The notes under the pieces: generated by a model
Databases searched by the model: none
What the model was told of the DNA's origin: nothing
Seen by the model: the letters and a program-made list of their open reading frames with translations, nothing else
Translations under genes and position numbers: made by a program
Shown: positions 22,655 to 31,466 of the stretch, in pieces
How the letters are laid out: each line of letters starts with the position of its first letter
How positions within the stretch are numbered: position 1 is the stretch's first letter
NCBI GenBank assembly: GCA_023213395.1
Contig: CM041465.1
Location: 78,933,741 to 78,997,740 of the forward strand
Length of the DNA: 64,000 nt
Reading direction: 5' to 3'
DNA from: Cycas panzhihuaensis
Lineage: Eukaryota; Cycadophyta

Positions 22655-22837
22655 ATGCAAAGATTCAATGGGAATGCTGTGGTATCTGATTTCGTAGAAT
22701 TCTTAAACGTTGCACCAACTCCGTTTCATGCTATTGATGAGGCTAAGAATTGACTAAGGGAGGTTGGCTACGTGCAAATATCTAAAAGAGAAGATTGAAA
22801 TCTAAAGCTTGGCGGCAAATACTTCTTTACTCGCAAT
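22655..22837 (+). pseudogene. Captured fragment of an M18 aspartyl aminopeptidase gene
   Basis: From an ATG at 22655 the plus strand reads VVSDFVEFLNVAPTPFHAID, EVGYVQISKRED and GGKYFFTRN, in that order. This is the N-terminus of plant cytosolic aspartyl aminopeptidase (M18 family, a zinc enzyme removing acidic N-terminal residues): SDF..FLN.SPT.FHAV.EA, then the KYFFTRN end. Two stops (TGA at 22751 and 22796, the second where Trp is usual) break it. It stops right after FFTRN, short of any metal ligand. It lies antisense to element C. Confidence 0.8.
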
Positions 22838-23160
22838 GAAGGAGCTGGGGCTGGTGCTGCGTGTCCCCCCAAGCCACAGGGAGCAGCGAAACATGTGGAC
22901 AGGGAAACTCCAATCCGTTGGAGGCAAAAATAGGATGTATTTGGCCACAGGGAAAGCCCCTCAGACTGGTTATTTCGATGATGTTTATTAATCCGCAGAA
23001 CGATCGAATCGGATCATTGCTTGTCGTGTGAGATAGAAAGATTTGAAGATTATTGAATATTGCTGAGTTGCCTCCACTGTCGTTGCTTAACAAACTTGCA
23101 AGAGAACTCCGTTGAAAAAACTGGGTCTTAGGCTTTTCAATCTAGATGTTATTCGGGAGC
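22838..23160 (+). other. Captured-region segment of unknown origin
   Basis: Less AT-rich than the leader. The plus strand has a 60-codon frame (22809-22991, TGKLQSVGGKNRMYLATGK) and part of an 86-codon frame, but I could not assign either to a family. It may be untranslated or intronic sequence of one of the captured genes, or a further gene fragment. Confidence 0.35.
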
Positions 23161-23298
23161 ATGGAACAAGAGATAGATCTTGGAGATACCCACTCAGTTG
23201 TCCCTACATGCACCTAGGGAACAAATCAATTCACACTTTCATATCAAGGCGAGGTCTATGTGTTTGGCACAATGCCACCAGAGAAGGTACAAGCAGTG
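23161..23298 (+). pseudogene. Captured fragment with a TIFY (ZIM) domain, ZML/GATA-like
   Basis: In one plus-strand frame beginning MEQEIDLGDTHSVV, the sequence NQFTLSYQGEVYVFGTMPPE followed by KVQAV matches the TIFY domain. The TIFYxG core appears as TLSYQG, close to the TLSFxG variant of the GATA/TIFY (ZML) transcription factors rather than JAZ repressors. The hydrophobic end of the domain (LLLLGG) is missing, as are clear CCT and GATA fingers. A TAG at 23215 interrupts the upstream part. It lies in the same orientation as the aminopeptidase and ABCA fragments. Confidence 0.7.
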
Positions 23299-23698
23299 AA
23301 AAAGCTGCAATAGCTCAACGTGCTGCTCTTTCAGCAGCTTTGGGATCATGTACCATCTACACTTGTTGCTAATCCTGGTTGGGTGGCTACAATACGTTCT
23401 TTATTATAGCGGATTGTTTAATCCGGTTGCATTTCAAATGTTGGTCTGTGGCCCGCAATGCCTCTTGTGAGAGAAGAGTACCCCGCATCTCCACCAAGAG
23501 TTCTTGACCAGACAGTTACGTCTACGGATGGACAATGATGTGAAGGATGGACAATTTTGAAAGTTGAATATTAATGCAATTACTTAATATGAGGAAATCA
23601 ATTTTCATTGGCAGCTATTTCCAGGGAGTATCGAGTAATCTATATTTTGGTATAAAGCATATTTTTTCATAGAACCAAACACAGTTCATCGGTATATC
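23299..23698. other. Captured-region segment, unassigned
   Basis: It follows the TIFY fragment. No frame carries a motif that I recognise. It could be untranslated sequence of a captured gene or element leader. Confidence 0.3.
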
Positions 23699-23794
23699 AT
23701 GGACGCAACTCCTTTCAAACAAGATATTGATGAGCTTGTGGATGAATTTATAGAGATGAAAGCAACAACATTAGCAGATATGAAAGAGGCCTAG
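23699..23794 (+). other. Short frame MDATPFKQDIDELVDEF, origin unknown
   Basis: 31 codons from an ATG, with a regular acidic/hydrophobic pattern (DIDELVDEFIEMKATTLADM) and a TAG stop. Without the stop it would continue HARKFSFIQ to the ABCA junction. The composition looks like real coding sequence rather than random AT-rich DNA, so it is a candidate fourth captured exon. I do not recognise the family. Confidence 0.35.
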
Positions 23795-23820
23795 CATGCT
23801 CGGAAGTTTTCTTTCATTCA

Positions 23821-24690
23821 ACTGTGGGTCTCGTCATCTTCCCAGTTCTGCTGTGTATTTTGATCTTGGTGATTTAAATAGTGGTCAACAATCAACTGAA
23901 TGCCTCTAAGAATCAATGTGGTTGTAAATGTGTACAAACAAATGGCAGCAACAACTGTCAAGAGGTTTGTGGTCTTGAGTACTCAACCTTGGATCAAGTG
24001 GACACTTGTCCCATACGAAGGCCTTTAGAGTGGCCAGCTTTTTTTGCAGGTGCCGAGTCCTCAGTATCGAGCTGTCCAAACTGGTTCAAGCAAGTTCATA
24101 GACCTGCCAGATGAAGCATGCTGAAAAACCAGTTCTTGTCTTGTGACTTTACTTTATACGGGGCAGAACAAGTCTATTGCACAAAGGAACAGATAACAAG
24201 CCTGATCTAACAAATTTCATTAAGCCTACTTTTCTTTCTAAGTCTCCTATATATGTGGTTTGACCTTCATGCTCAGTGCCTCTTAATTTGTCAGATTCCT
24301 TTCATCTAGGTGGTATCACACTTACCACTGAAAACTAGTGTGTGGAAGGTCAAGTTATATGGCGTGATAATTTGTCAATTGTAAATGAAGAGTTGTTCCA
24401 TGGTTATCGTAAAGGAAATTCTACTAGGAAAATCAATGAGATAGTTGTGGCTTATGATTTTGTAAACTCAAACACAAAAAACTTCAATGTGATTATTTGG
24501 TATAATGGAACATTCAAGAATGAAACTGGAAATCTATGTCCTTCACTTGTGTGGATACCGTGCTCTCTCAATCTGCTATCTCAAGCCTTTCTTCATCTAC
24601 TGAAAGGGTCATCTGTGCAAATTCCACTTCGGCATGTCAAAGAAATGCCAAAACCTGCAACAAAACTTAGGCTCGGGGAGTTGTGAAATC
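23821..24690 (+). pseudogene. Captured fragment of a plant ABCA (ABC transporter A family) gene
   Basis: The plus strand encodes a first membrane helix, VGLVIFPVLLCILILVI, followed after one stop by the cysteine-rich loop NQCGCKCVQTNGSNNC and CGLEYSTLDQ, then (after a frameshift in the T run near 24040) VPSPQYRAVQ and LPDEAC. After another shift come KSPIYVV, ELFHGYRKGNSTRKINEIV, AYDFVNSNTKNFNVIIWYNG and HVKEMPKPATKLRL. This is the N-terminal luminal part of plant ABCA2/ATH-type lipid transporters, in the correct order over about 290 codons. The ATP-binding domain is absent. I see no clear intron in the segment. Confidence 0.85.
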
Positions 24691-25027
24691 TAGCCAATGA
24701 GTATGCAAGGGCAAAAGAGTTGGTTATTAAGGAAGCAGTTCTTTTATATATACCAAATAAATAAAATATATATAAAGGCAGACTTGCTTATTCCCCTTTT
24801 TTTTTTGTTTTCTGTCTACTTTTGGCAAAGCAAGTTGAGGAAGTCTTGCCTGGAATATATGCCAAGTCTAAATATATTGATGAAAATAAATCAATAAAAT
24901 AAGCCTATGGAATGGCTAAATCAAAGAAAGGTCAAATATCCAAAGGCCTAATGAAGGATAATATAATGAAGTTACCAATAAAGCCAAAAAAATTTCAAAT
25001 ATATTGTCAGAAATATATCGCAAACAA
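24691..25027. other. Element C leader next to the AT microsatellite
   Basis: AT-rich sequence after the end of the ABCA similarity, with a T10 run near 24799. No coding motif was seen. It runs into the (TA)n array. Confidence 0.4.
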
Positions 25028-25041
25028 TATATCTATATCTA

Positions 25042-25107
<66 letters not shown>
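25028..25107. repeat. (TA)n microsatellite at the primer-site position of element C
   Basis: An imperfect TATC/TA start passes into an uninterrupted TA array that ends exactly at the inner border of the 5' LTR (25108). The primer binding site expected there is absent. Confidence 0.95.
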
Positions 25108-25112
<5 letters not shown>

Positions 25113-25494
25113 GAAATAAAAGATGGAAAATGGGGTAGAACATAAACAAATAATCATAGATCAATACATTGTTGTTGCATAAACTGAAAATCCTTTGTAT
25201 TCAATCCATTATTGTAGAGAGAGTATTACAAATGTCCAAAAGTAGACGGTGTTTAAAGACACCAGGGTTGCACACCCCTCAAAATATATAGTTTGGGGGA
25301 GGAGGGAAACTCCTCAACCCCTAAAATTCAAACAATAATAAAATAATAACTTAATTTAACCCAAATGAACTTAACTCAAATTTTACCTTATACTTACCTT
25401 CACATGTGAGCACCCACATGTGTAAATTGATGACAGTGAGGTGTGCACTCCTGGTTGGAAGGTGGGAGTGGGGTGATGAGCATTAACCCCAACA
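25108..25494 (-). repeat. Element C 5' LTR
   Basis: 387 bp with intact TGTTGG...CCAACA ends, followed by AGTTC (25495-25499), the same five bases found before 20134. Confidence 0.93.
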
Positions 25495-25499
25495 AGTTC

Positions 25500-26497
25500 T
25501 TATTGCCAAATTCACACTTCTTCACATTAAGCTTCAAATGATGCTTAGTCAAAGTCTTCAAAACTTCTTCTATGTGCTGCAAATGTTCCTCCCATGTGTT
25601 GTTGAATATCAAAATGTCATCAAGATAGACAATCACAAAATTATCCAAGTAAGGCCTTAACACTTCATTCATTAGCCTCATGGATGTTGCAGGAGCATTA
25701 CATAGTCCAAAAGGCATAACCATCTATTCAAAGAGTCCTTGCTTTGTTTTGAAGGTTGTCTTCCATGTGTCCTCCTCTTTGACCCTAACTTGGTGATAAC
25801 CACTTTTCAAATCCAACTTAGTAAAATAACAAGCATGCTGAATTTGGTCAAGCAAATTATCTATGTGAGGCAAGGGGTAATGATTTTTAATTGTGATTTT
25901 ATTCAAAGCACGAAAGTATACACACATTCTCCATCCTTCATCCTTCTTAGGCACCAAGACAATTGGTGACCCACAAGGTGAACATGAAGGTCTTATGACC
26001 CCTTGATTAAGCAACTCATCAACTTGCCTCTTTATCTCATTATTCTCTACAATGGAGTGCCTATACAAAGCAACATTGAGCAATGGTGCATCTTCTACAA
26101 GAGTGATTTCATGCTCTATCTTTCTCTTTGGCGGTAGCCCATTAACATGTTGAAGTATAATGTCATACCTTGTCTTCAACTCCTCAATTTGTTGCATTTG
26201 TTTAGGTGATACAAGAAGATTGTGAGTAGAAGGGCCTCCATCTCTTGGCTCTTCTTTGCTTCTTACCATTAAGATGATAAATTTGCCACATGCATTGATC
26301 ATCCTTTTTGCTTGAGTGGCTGAAATTAATGTCATCTTGTCCAAGTGCTTCATTGTATCCTTTATGAAGAAGCCCTTGTTATCTTTCATCAACCGATACT
26401 TCCTGTCCCTTCGATAGAAGAGTGCATCTCGATCCCACAAGTAGGGACTCCCAAGTACAACATGGTACACATCTAATGGTACCACATCACATATCAC
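25500..26497 (-). pseudogene. pol: G3 reverse transcriptase
   Basis: One nearly continuous minus-strand reading: MICDVVPLDVYHVVLGSPYL at the protease end, a linker, then LNVALYRHSIVENNEIKRQV, LLNQGVIRPSCSPCGSPIVL, MCVYFRALNKITIKNHYPLP and ACYFTKLDLKSGYHQVRV. After a single TAG (TGG expected, at 25722-25724) come MVMPFGLCNAPATSMRLM and the intact box VIVYLDDILIFNNT. It ends at CEFGNKN where element C is inserted and resumes at 20133. Apart from the one stop this is the best-kept RT in the nested stack. Confidence 0.9.
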
Positions 26498-26720
26498 TTC
26501 ATCAACAAAGCATTAGTGATGAAAAATTTAAGTGTACATTGCTTTGATATTTGCATTTCCACGTCTTTATGGATCCAACCAAGAGGATATGGGTGAGGAT
26601 GAGGAATAGTTACCAACCCAAGGCTCTTCACCAAATTTTCTGAGATCAAATTCTTTTGGCTCCTTGGATCTATAATGGCACCAATAACATTATTTCCTAC
26701 TTGAAGCTTCAAGTGAAATA
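26494..26720 (-). pseudogene. pol: G3 aspartic protease
   Basis: The minus strand reads LKLQVGNNVIGAIIDPRSQK, where the catalytic D-S/T-G is D-P-R. It continues NLISENLVKSLGL and PHPHPYPLGWIHKD, then the CDVVPLDVYHVVLG strand of the next frame. The G6 remnant at 51.1 kb has the same PHPNPYIFGWIHK signature, so the two are related. Loss of the DSG would inactivate the protease. Confidence 0.8.
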
Positions 26721-27260
26721 ATTTCTCCCTTTTGCATCATCTCCATAATTTGCAAGTGGAGTAGTCTCCTCTTCTTCTTTTTCACTTTGAAGCTCCACCT
26801 CAGAAAGTAGTGCTTTCCCTTTTTCCTTCTTTCTTGATTCCATGTCCTTAATATGCTTTGGCTTTAGCTCTGGATGCAACTTTCAACACTTTCCTACAAT
26901 ATGACCACTCTCCATCATAAGTTAGAATGTCCAACTTTGCCTCCACCTTAAAGGGTTGATGACATGAAGTACCCTTGATTTCTTCAAATGAGTGTTTCAA
27001 GGTCTCCTCCTCTTCTTCTCCATGGTTGTGGTTATCCTTGGATCCTCTTTCAACTTCCTTCTCTTTGCCTTTGCCCTTGACTAGAGGTAGAAGTTGGATC
27101 ATTATTTGCATCAAAACTTCTACGTTCTTCTCAAGCTTCTCAAATATGATTTCTCCATCTTCTTTTTCAACCATGGTACTTGGATTCTTTCTTTGTCTTC
27201 TTAGTGATTGCAACACAAGAAAAGCTCATTTCTCTTGGTATCCTTTCCTTGGTTGCACCA
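26721..27260 (-). pseudogene. gag: G3 gag with internal deletion
   Basis: The minus-strand frame starts near 27.2 kb with EKEDGEIIFEKLEKNVEVLM, a basic/acidic linker, and KVEAKLDILTYDGE, the usual entry to the capsid. The capsid body is missing: the sequence passes directly to the second half of a zinc knuckle and its tail (GHIVGKC, then KLHPELKPKHIKDMESRKK). A frameshift lies at the join. The deletion would destroy particle assembly. Confidence 0.72.
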
Positions 27261-27287
27261 TTCAAGTCCCTACAACAAAGCTCACAT

Positions 27288-27299
27288 GCTTTGATACCA
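27288..27299 (-). other. G3 primer binding site (initiator Met tRNA)
   Basis: The minus strand reads TGGTATCAAAGC, six bases inside the 5' LTR. Confidence 0.88.
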
Positions 27300-27305
27300 A
27301 AAATG

Positions 27306-28272
27306 TGATCCCAAAGTGGAGTGTGCTTGCTGAAGAAATCAATCACTAATCTTTTTCCTTGAGATCCTAGGATGTTAGTGTAAAATTCCCAAAAATATCA
27401 ATAAAAGAGTGAGGCCATAAAAAGAATACTCTACACCAACTCATGCATACTTGCTATTACTCCAAGATAAGAAAAATAATACTTCTATTAAGCTAAAAAA
27501 ACCTCAATTTAATGGTGGAGAAAAAAACTAACAAAGAATAGGCAAGCTACAATGAAGAAATGATACAATAATACCACAAGAGGCCTCCAACTTCCTAAGA
27601 CTCCTTCAACGAAGCTCCCACTCTCCAAAAGGGATGCTTGAAGTGCTGAAATTTGCTTCCTCTATGGTCTCCAACACCTCTCAAGTGTTGCTTCAATGTT
27701 GCTCCCAAGTCAAGTGTCTCCCACACATAAGAACCAACTCTCCAACATCCCAAAATGTGTTCAAGAGAGCTTAATTTATAGAAAGAAATCCATCAACAAC
27801 CAAAATGCATGTTTTCCAAGTGGTATTTATGCAAGTCCAATCACCAACAACCAAAACACATGTTATCCAAGTGGCATTCATGCAAGTTTAAAAAGTTATG
27901 GCCTAGTTTCTAGGGCTAACAAACTCAAATTGATCTCAAATTTTGTATACATAGGTAGATAAATCCCTTTTATGTCCCCAAAATTTCAGCTCATTTGGAT
28001 ATCATTTGCCCCTATTTTCACCGATTTAAAAACAATATATGCTTGTTGTTTTTCTTTTGGCCATGGAGCTATTTTCTGCAAAACAAAGCTTGTTGTCTAG
28101 TCAAATGATATTTTTTGAATGCCACCTTTTGCACACATGTAGTGGGATGTGTCTACTTCATTTCCATAAAATTTTATATTATTTTAACACCATTTGGCCC
28201 TATCTCTTTCAATTGTGCCAATGTCTAGTATTTTTTGCTTCCCCTAGACATAAGATAGATCCTCCTAGATCA
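27306..28272 (-). repeat. G3 5' LTR
   Basis: 967 bp, matching 16980-17950, followed by the duplication TGATG (28273-28277). Confidence 0.93.
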
Positions 28273-28277
28273 TGATG

Positions 28278-28357
28278 TTGACCTTTTCTTGATTTTGATA
28301 TATTATTTCCATGTTTCTCTCAGTTTCCACCTTAAAGGATTGAAATTCTGAGTCCAT
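28278..28357 (-). pseudogene. gag: G2 gag, first codons
   Basis: From the ATG at 28357 downward the minus strand reads MDSEFQSFKVETERNMEIIY and QNQEKVN, then meets G3. The frame continues without a break at 16979 (IKIAGL). Together they give the intact N-terminus of the G2 gag. Confidence 0.8.
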
Positions 28358-28946
28358 TATTTTTAGGTATTTAACTATCTCAAGTTTCTAGTGTCCTAAG
28401 TGAAGCTTCTTAGTTCTTTTACTACTTTTATATTTTCCACCTCAATTATAAACTTTCTAATAGCTTAAAATATAGACTCTTAAATTAGAATTCCAATGCT
28501 TCAGATGAAATCAAAATCTAATCCTTGTAGAGGAAGTTATGGCCTTTCTAAGCTGTGTTGTGATTACACTCTTGGGGACTACAATAGAACCTCTTACCAA
28601 AGCATAGATAACTTTTTTCCTTGATATTCAATGGATCTAAAACCACATGGATTGGAATATAGGCATTGAGACACACATATTCAAAACAAATTTGAGGTCA
28701 ATCAAACACCTGTAGTTAAATTTATGGCCATTTGAAGTTATAGTAGTAGATTTTAGGCCCTAAATATAGTGATGGACAGCAAGTTGAAACCAAATTCCAT
28801 AAAATTTTGTAATTTCACTCCAAAACCTACAATATAACGCCTCAAAATTTGTAGAATAGGCCTCGGTGACTTAAATTCATAGTTATTTTTTTTAAATTCT
28901 TATGTTTATACTCCAAAAAATGCAAATCCTTGGTGTGCTAAAATAA
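28358..28946 (-). other. G2 untranslated leader
   Basis: About 590 bp between the primer site and the gag ATG, with no frame of note. A leader of this length is ordinary for plant gypsy elements. Confidence 0.6.
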
Positions 28947-28959
28947 GGCTTTAATACCA
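28947..28959 (-). other. G2 primer binding site
   Basis: The minus strand reads TGGTATTAAAGCC, two to three bases inside the 5' LTR. It differs from the initiator-Met consensus at the expected transition sites (C to T, G to A). Confidence 0.82.
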
Positions 28960-28961
28960 CT

Positions 28962-29261
28962 CAAAATGATCCTAAAATTGGATCTACTTCCATAAAGACA
29001 AAGAAAACTTAAATGAAAGCTGAATAGAAGCTCTTAGGAGCCAAATGGTCAAAATACCCCAAATGGATTAACTCACAAAAGATTATTTGCAAGTGAATAA
29101 TAGTTCTCTATTTATAGGTGTCAAATTTAACAATATTTAAAAAATATAACTTCCTAATAATAAAACCAACTTCCAATAAGATACCTATACCCTAATAACA
29201 TTCGAGAATGACTTTTAATAAATAATTTTATCAATTTCTATAATTGCCTTAGGTCACAACA
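28962..29261 (-). repeat. G2 5' LTR
   Basis: 300 bp, matching 12288-12587. It starts TGTTGTGACC on the minus strand and is followed on the plus strand by ACATC, the right copy of the target duplication. Confidence 0.86.
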
Positions 29262-29266
29262 ACATC

Positions 29267-29450
29267 CTACAAATAGACCTACTTTGCAAAATGGGTTTCT
29301 TTGAATTCTTTGTACCAATCATTTTCTGCATCATATAATGTCGCTAAATTGCCTTGAGCTAGTGGTTTTTGTTTAGGATCTAGATTGTCTCATAGATGTT
29401 GTAGGAGTGTGTTGGATCTTCATCTACACTCCCACTAAAAGTTGGTAGTT
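29267..29450 (-). pseudogene. gag: G1b gag, 5' part
   Basis: The minus strand reads KLPTFSGSVDEDPTHS, NIYETI and WYKEFKETHFAK. These align with KLPTFNGKAEEDPTKH, NMYETI and WFKEFNGGHFKK of the G1a gag. It ends at the G2 target duplication and resumes at 12287. Two stops are present. Confidence 0.78.
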
Positions 29451-30307
29451 TTTGTTTACCTCCTTTTGGTGTTTCCATACTTAGTTGAGATTGAGGTTGA
29501 TATACTTTAGATCTTACATGATTTAGTTCTACAAGCTTTTGGTGTCCAAATTCATGAGTGTGATAATGTTTATGACCTGCTTGTTGTCGCTCATAGAATT
29601 TGCCAAATAGTGCTTGAACCTGCTTCCTCTCCCCCGGTTATCTTCTATTCCAAAATTTCTATCAGCAATGCCTCTAATAACTGATCATTCACTTTCAATT
29701 TCCTTGTGATGTCCCCCAAGATTTAGTTATGCTAATGCGTTTGCAACCTCCTTCATTTCTTGATCTTACTCCCAATCTCCTAGAATTTGTTGTGCATGAT
29801 CAACAAGTATCAAATTGCTCCAATTTACTCAATTGTGGATCCTTCATTGCTCCAAGTGTCTAATTTTTCCAACTCTTTGTTGTGTTGCAATGTATGCTAA
29901 TCATCTCACCTATGAGTCGTGATCTAAGTCTACACCATCTATTTGTCCAACAATGTGTGACAGTAGTCTCATCTTGGAACTTGGCATTAGTTAATATCGA
30001 CCATAGTCCAATACCCTTGTCAAAAATTCTAGTCGTAATACCATGACACCATCCATAAAAATCCTAATAATGTTATGTCATAGTGAGAAATTTTACATCT
30101 GTCGAATTATCTCATAACCTTCTAACCTTATGTCAATTTGCATCAAATCTTCTAGTGAATCAGTTTCTTTGTGTGCAACAAGGATTGTCATCTACCTATT
30201 TATATTCATCCTCCATGCCTATTACCTTTCATTCCAAGATCAATAATGATGTTGGATGCTGAATGTGTCCTCTCGGTTCATCTCTAGGAAGAATGGGAAG
30301 GAAGGGA
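29451..30307 (-). other. Probable 5' continuation of G1b, no clear domain
   Basis: Short minus-strand frames (for example RIFMDGVMVLRLEFLTRVLD near 30.0 kb) keep a coding-like composition, but I cannot assign them. The last five bases, AGGGA (30303-30307), are the left target duplication of G4. Confidence 0.35.
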
Positions 30308-31013
30308 TGTTGACTTAAAATTTGCTCTCTACTACAAGATCTTCACTTGTCAAGGGTTTCCACTGTAGTCTAGGGTGTGTGCACGTGGTCAACATACATA
30401 ATCTTCACTTATTAAGCCACATAAGTCCACAAATAAACTTATACACATACATTCACCACGCATTCCTTAATGAGTACACGTGCTTTTCCACATAACTCCA
30501 TTAGGCAATAGTCAATTATTACATCACATATAATTCGTACAGATCTGACTAGTCAACCGTACCAGATCAAGTACCAATGGAATCGCTCACTCAACTCTCA
30601 CACCCATTCTAACAAGCGGATGTATTTAAATACACAGTGCATCCCTATATTACGGAATGGTTGCAACTATAGTTTCAACTGTCCATTTTTCCAAATAGAG
30701 GCCTCTTCAGTCCTTAACCATACTTTGTTTAACGTCTAATTTGTTCCTTAACACATATGGCTATCCACGTGTTCTGTATGTTTTGTCCTTTGTTTCTCTG
30801 CTGTGCCACAATCGTTCCTTTTTTTGTTCAGTGCGTCCTTGCGTTCAACAACCATTCTTCCGACGGGATGGACTTTGTTCTACACTCTGTTTCGTCTGTT
30901 CTCTATCCGGAATGCATGTTGAATGATTGCCCTACAAAATACCCACTATTTTATCTGGTTTTCGTTATACATTCCCTCTAACGGACACATAGGTATCAAA
31001 TATAACTGCAACA
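30308..31013 (-). repeat. G4 3' LTR
   Basis: It pairs with 37218-37929. On the minus strand it starts TGTTGCAG and ends AAGTCAACA. Confidence 0.94.
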
Positions 31014-31466
31014 TCTATCCAGGTAGAATTTAGTGATGATGACCTTGTAGAGAAATCTGGTTGTACCGGTTGCATCTACCTTTCGTAATGGCCTAGCTTC
31101 CACCCATTTTGTGGCATAATCTGTGGCTACCAAAATATAGTGGGCTTGCATTCTTCTCGCTGTCAGTTTGAGAGGATAGATAAAATCTAGACCTCATTTC
31201 TCAAAGGGTGCCAAGGGAAGGATTGGGGTTAAGGGATTAAAATCTTATTGATTAGGTTTCCCTACCCTTTGGCAATGGTCACATTTTTTCACCTAATCCT
31301 TTATATCTTCGAACAAGGTCAACCACCAGAATCTGACTATAAAGATTTTCCTTTGCGTGTTTTTTGACCCTGCATGTCCCCCTGCAACCCCTTCATGAGC
31401 CTAGGATATCACTTGGTTCACTTCGTGGGGACGAATGCATCAACGCAACATATCATCTAGCCCCAA
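31014..31466 (-). pseudogene. pol: G4 integrase, truncated
   Basis: The minus strand shows the zinc-binding part (GVAGGHAG, then CDHCQRVGK), NPLTPILPLAPFEKWGLDF-like sequence with the first catalytic Asp, and ILVATDYATKWVEARPL. It then runs into the LTR after KVIITKFYLD. The second Asp and the Glu, normally 60-100 residues further on, are absent. The 3' end of pol was deleted while the LTR was kept. No strongly polypurine tract is visible next to the LTR. Confidence 0.8.

Larger units (their letters stand above)
20134..25494 (-). mobile_element. Element C: non-autonomous copia-type retrotransposon carrying host gene fragments
   Basis: It has LTRs of 372 and 387 bp (start and end TGTTGG...CCAACA) and an exact target duplication AGTTC (20129-20133 and 25495-25499). 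A polypurine tract and a copia Gag start are present, but no protease, integrase or RT, so mobilisation must have depended on another element. Between the 5' LTR and gag lie about 3.9 kb, of which roughly 2 kb (22.65-24.69 kb) hold plus-strand fragments of at least three host genes. An AT microsatellite occupies the primer-site position. Confidence 0.9.
16980..28272 (-). mobile_element. G3: Ty3/gypsy element nested in G2
   Basis: It has LTRs of 971 and 967 bp with matching ends TGATCC and GGATCA/AGATCA, a target duplication TGATA/TGATG (16975-16979, 28273-28277), an initiator-Met primer site, gag, protease, RT, RNase H, integrase and a polypurine tract. Removing it joins QEKVN to IKIAG in one G2 gag frame, which fixes both borders. 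Element C is inserted at the RT/RNase H boundary. Net length without C is about 5.9 kb. The capsid part of gag is deleted, and stops occur in RT and integrase. Confidence 0.94.
12288..29261 (-). mobile_element. G2: Ty3/gypsy chromovirus, expanded by nested insertions
   Basis: A minus-strand element with 300-bp LTRs at 12288-12587 and 28962-29261. A near-matching target duplication flanks it (GCATC 12283-12287, ACATC 29262-29266), and it splits the G1b gag. It has an initiator-Met-like primer site, gag, protease, RT, RNase H, integrase, a C-terminal chromodomain remnant and a polypurine tract. G3 (16980-28272) is inserted in its gag, so its own length is about 5.7 kb. Coding parts carry many stops. 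Confidence 0.92.

Noticed and set aside
22809-22991. Intact small plus-strand gene
   Set aside because: It overlaps the aminopeptidase fragment in another frame and has no recognised homology. Treated as part of the captured region.
22440-25027. A Helitron or Pack-type DNA transposon as carrier of the gene fragments
   Set aside because: I could not find terminal inverted repeats, or a CTRR end with a hairpin, around the fragments. The only clear borders are the LTRs of element C. Not fully excluded.
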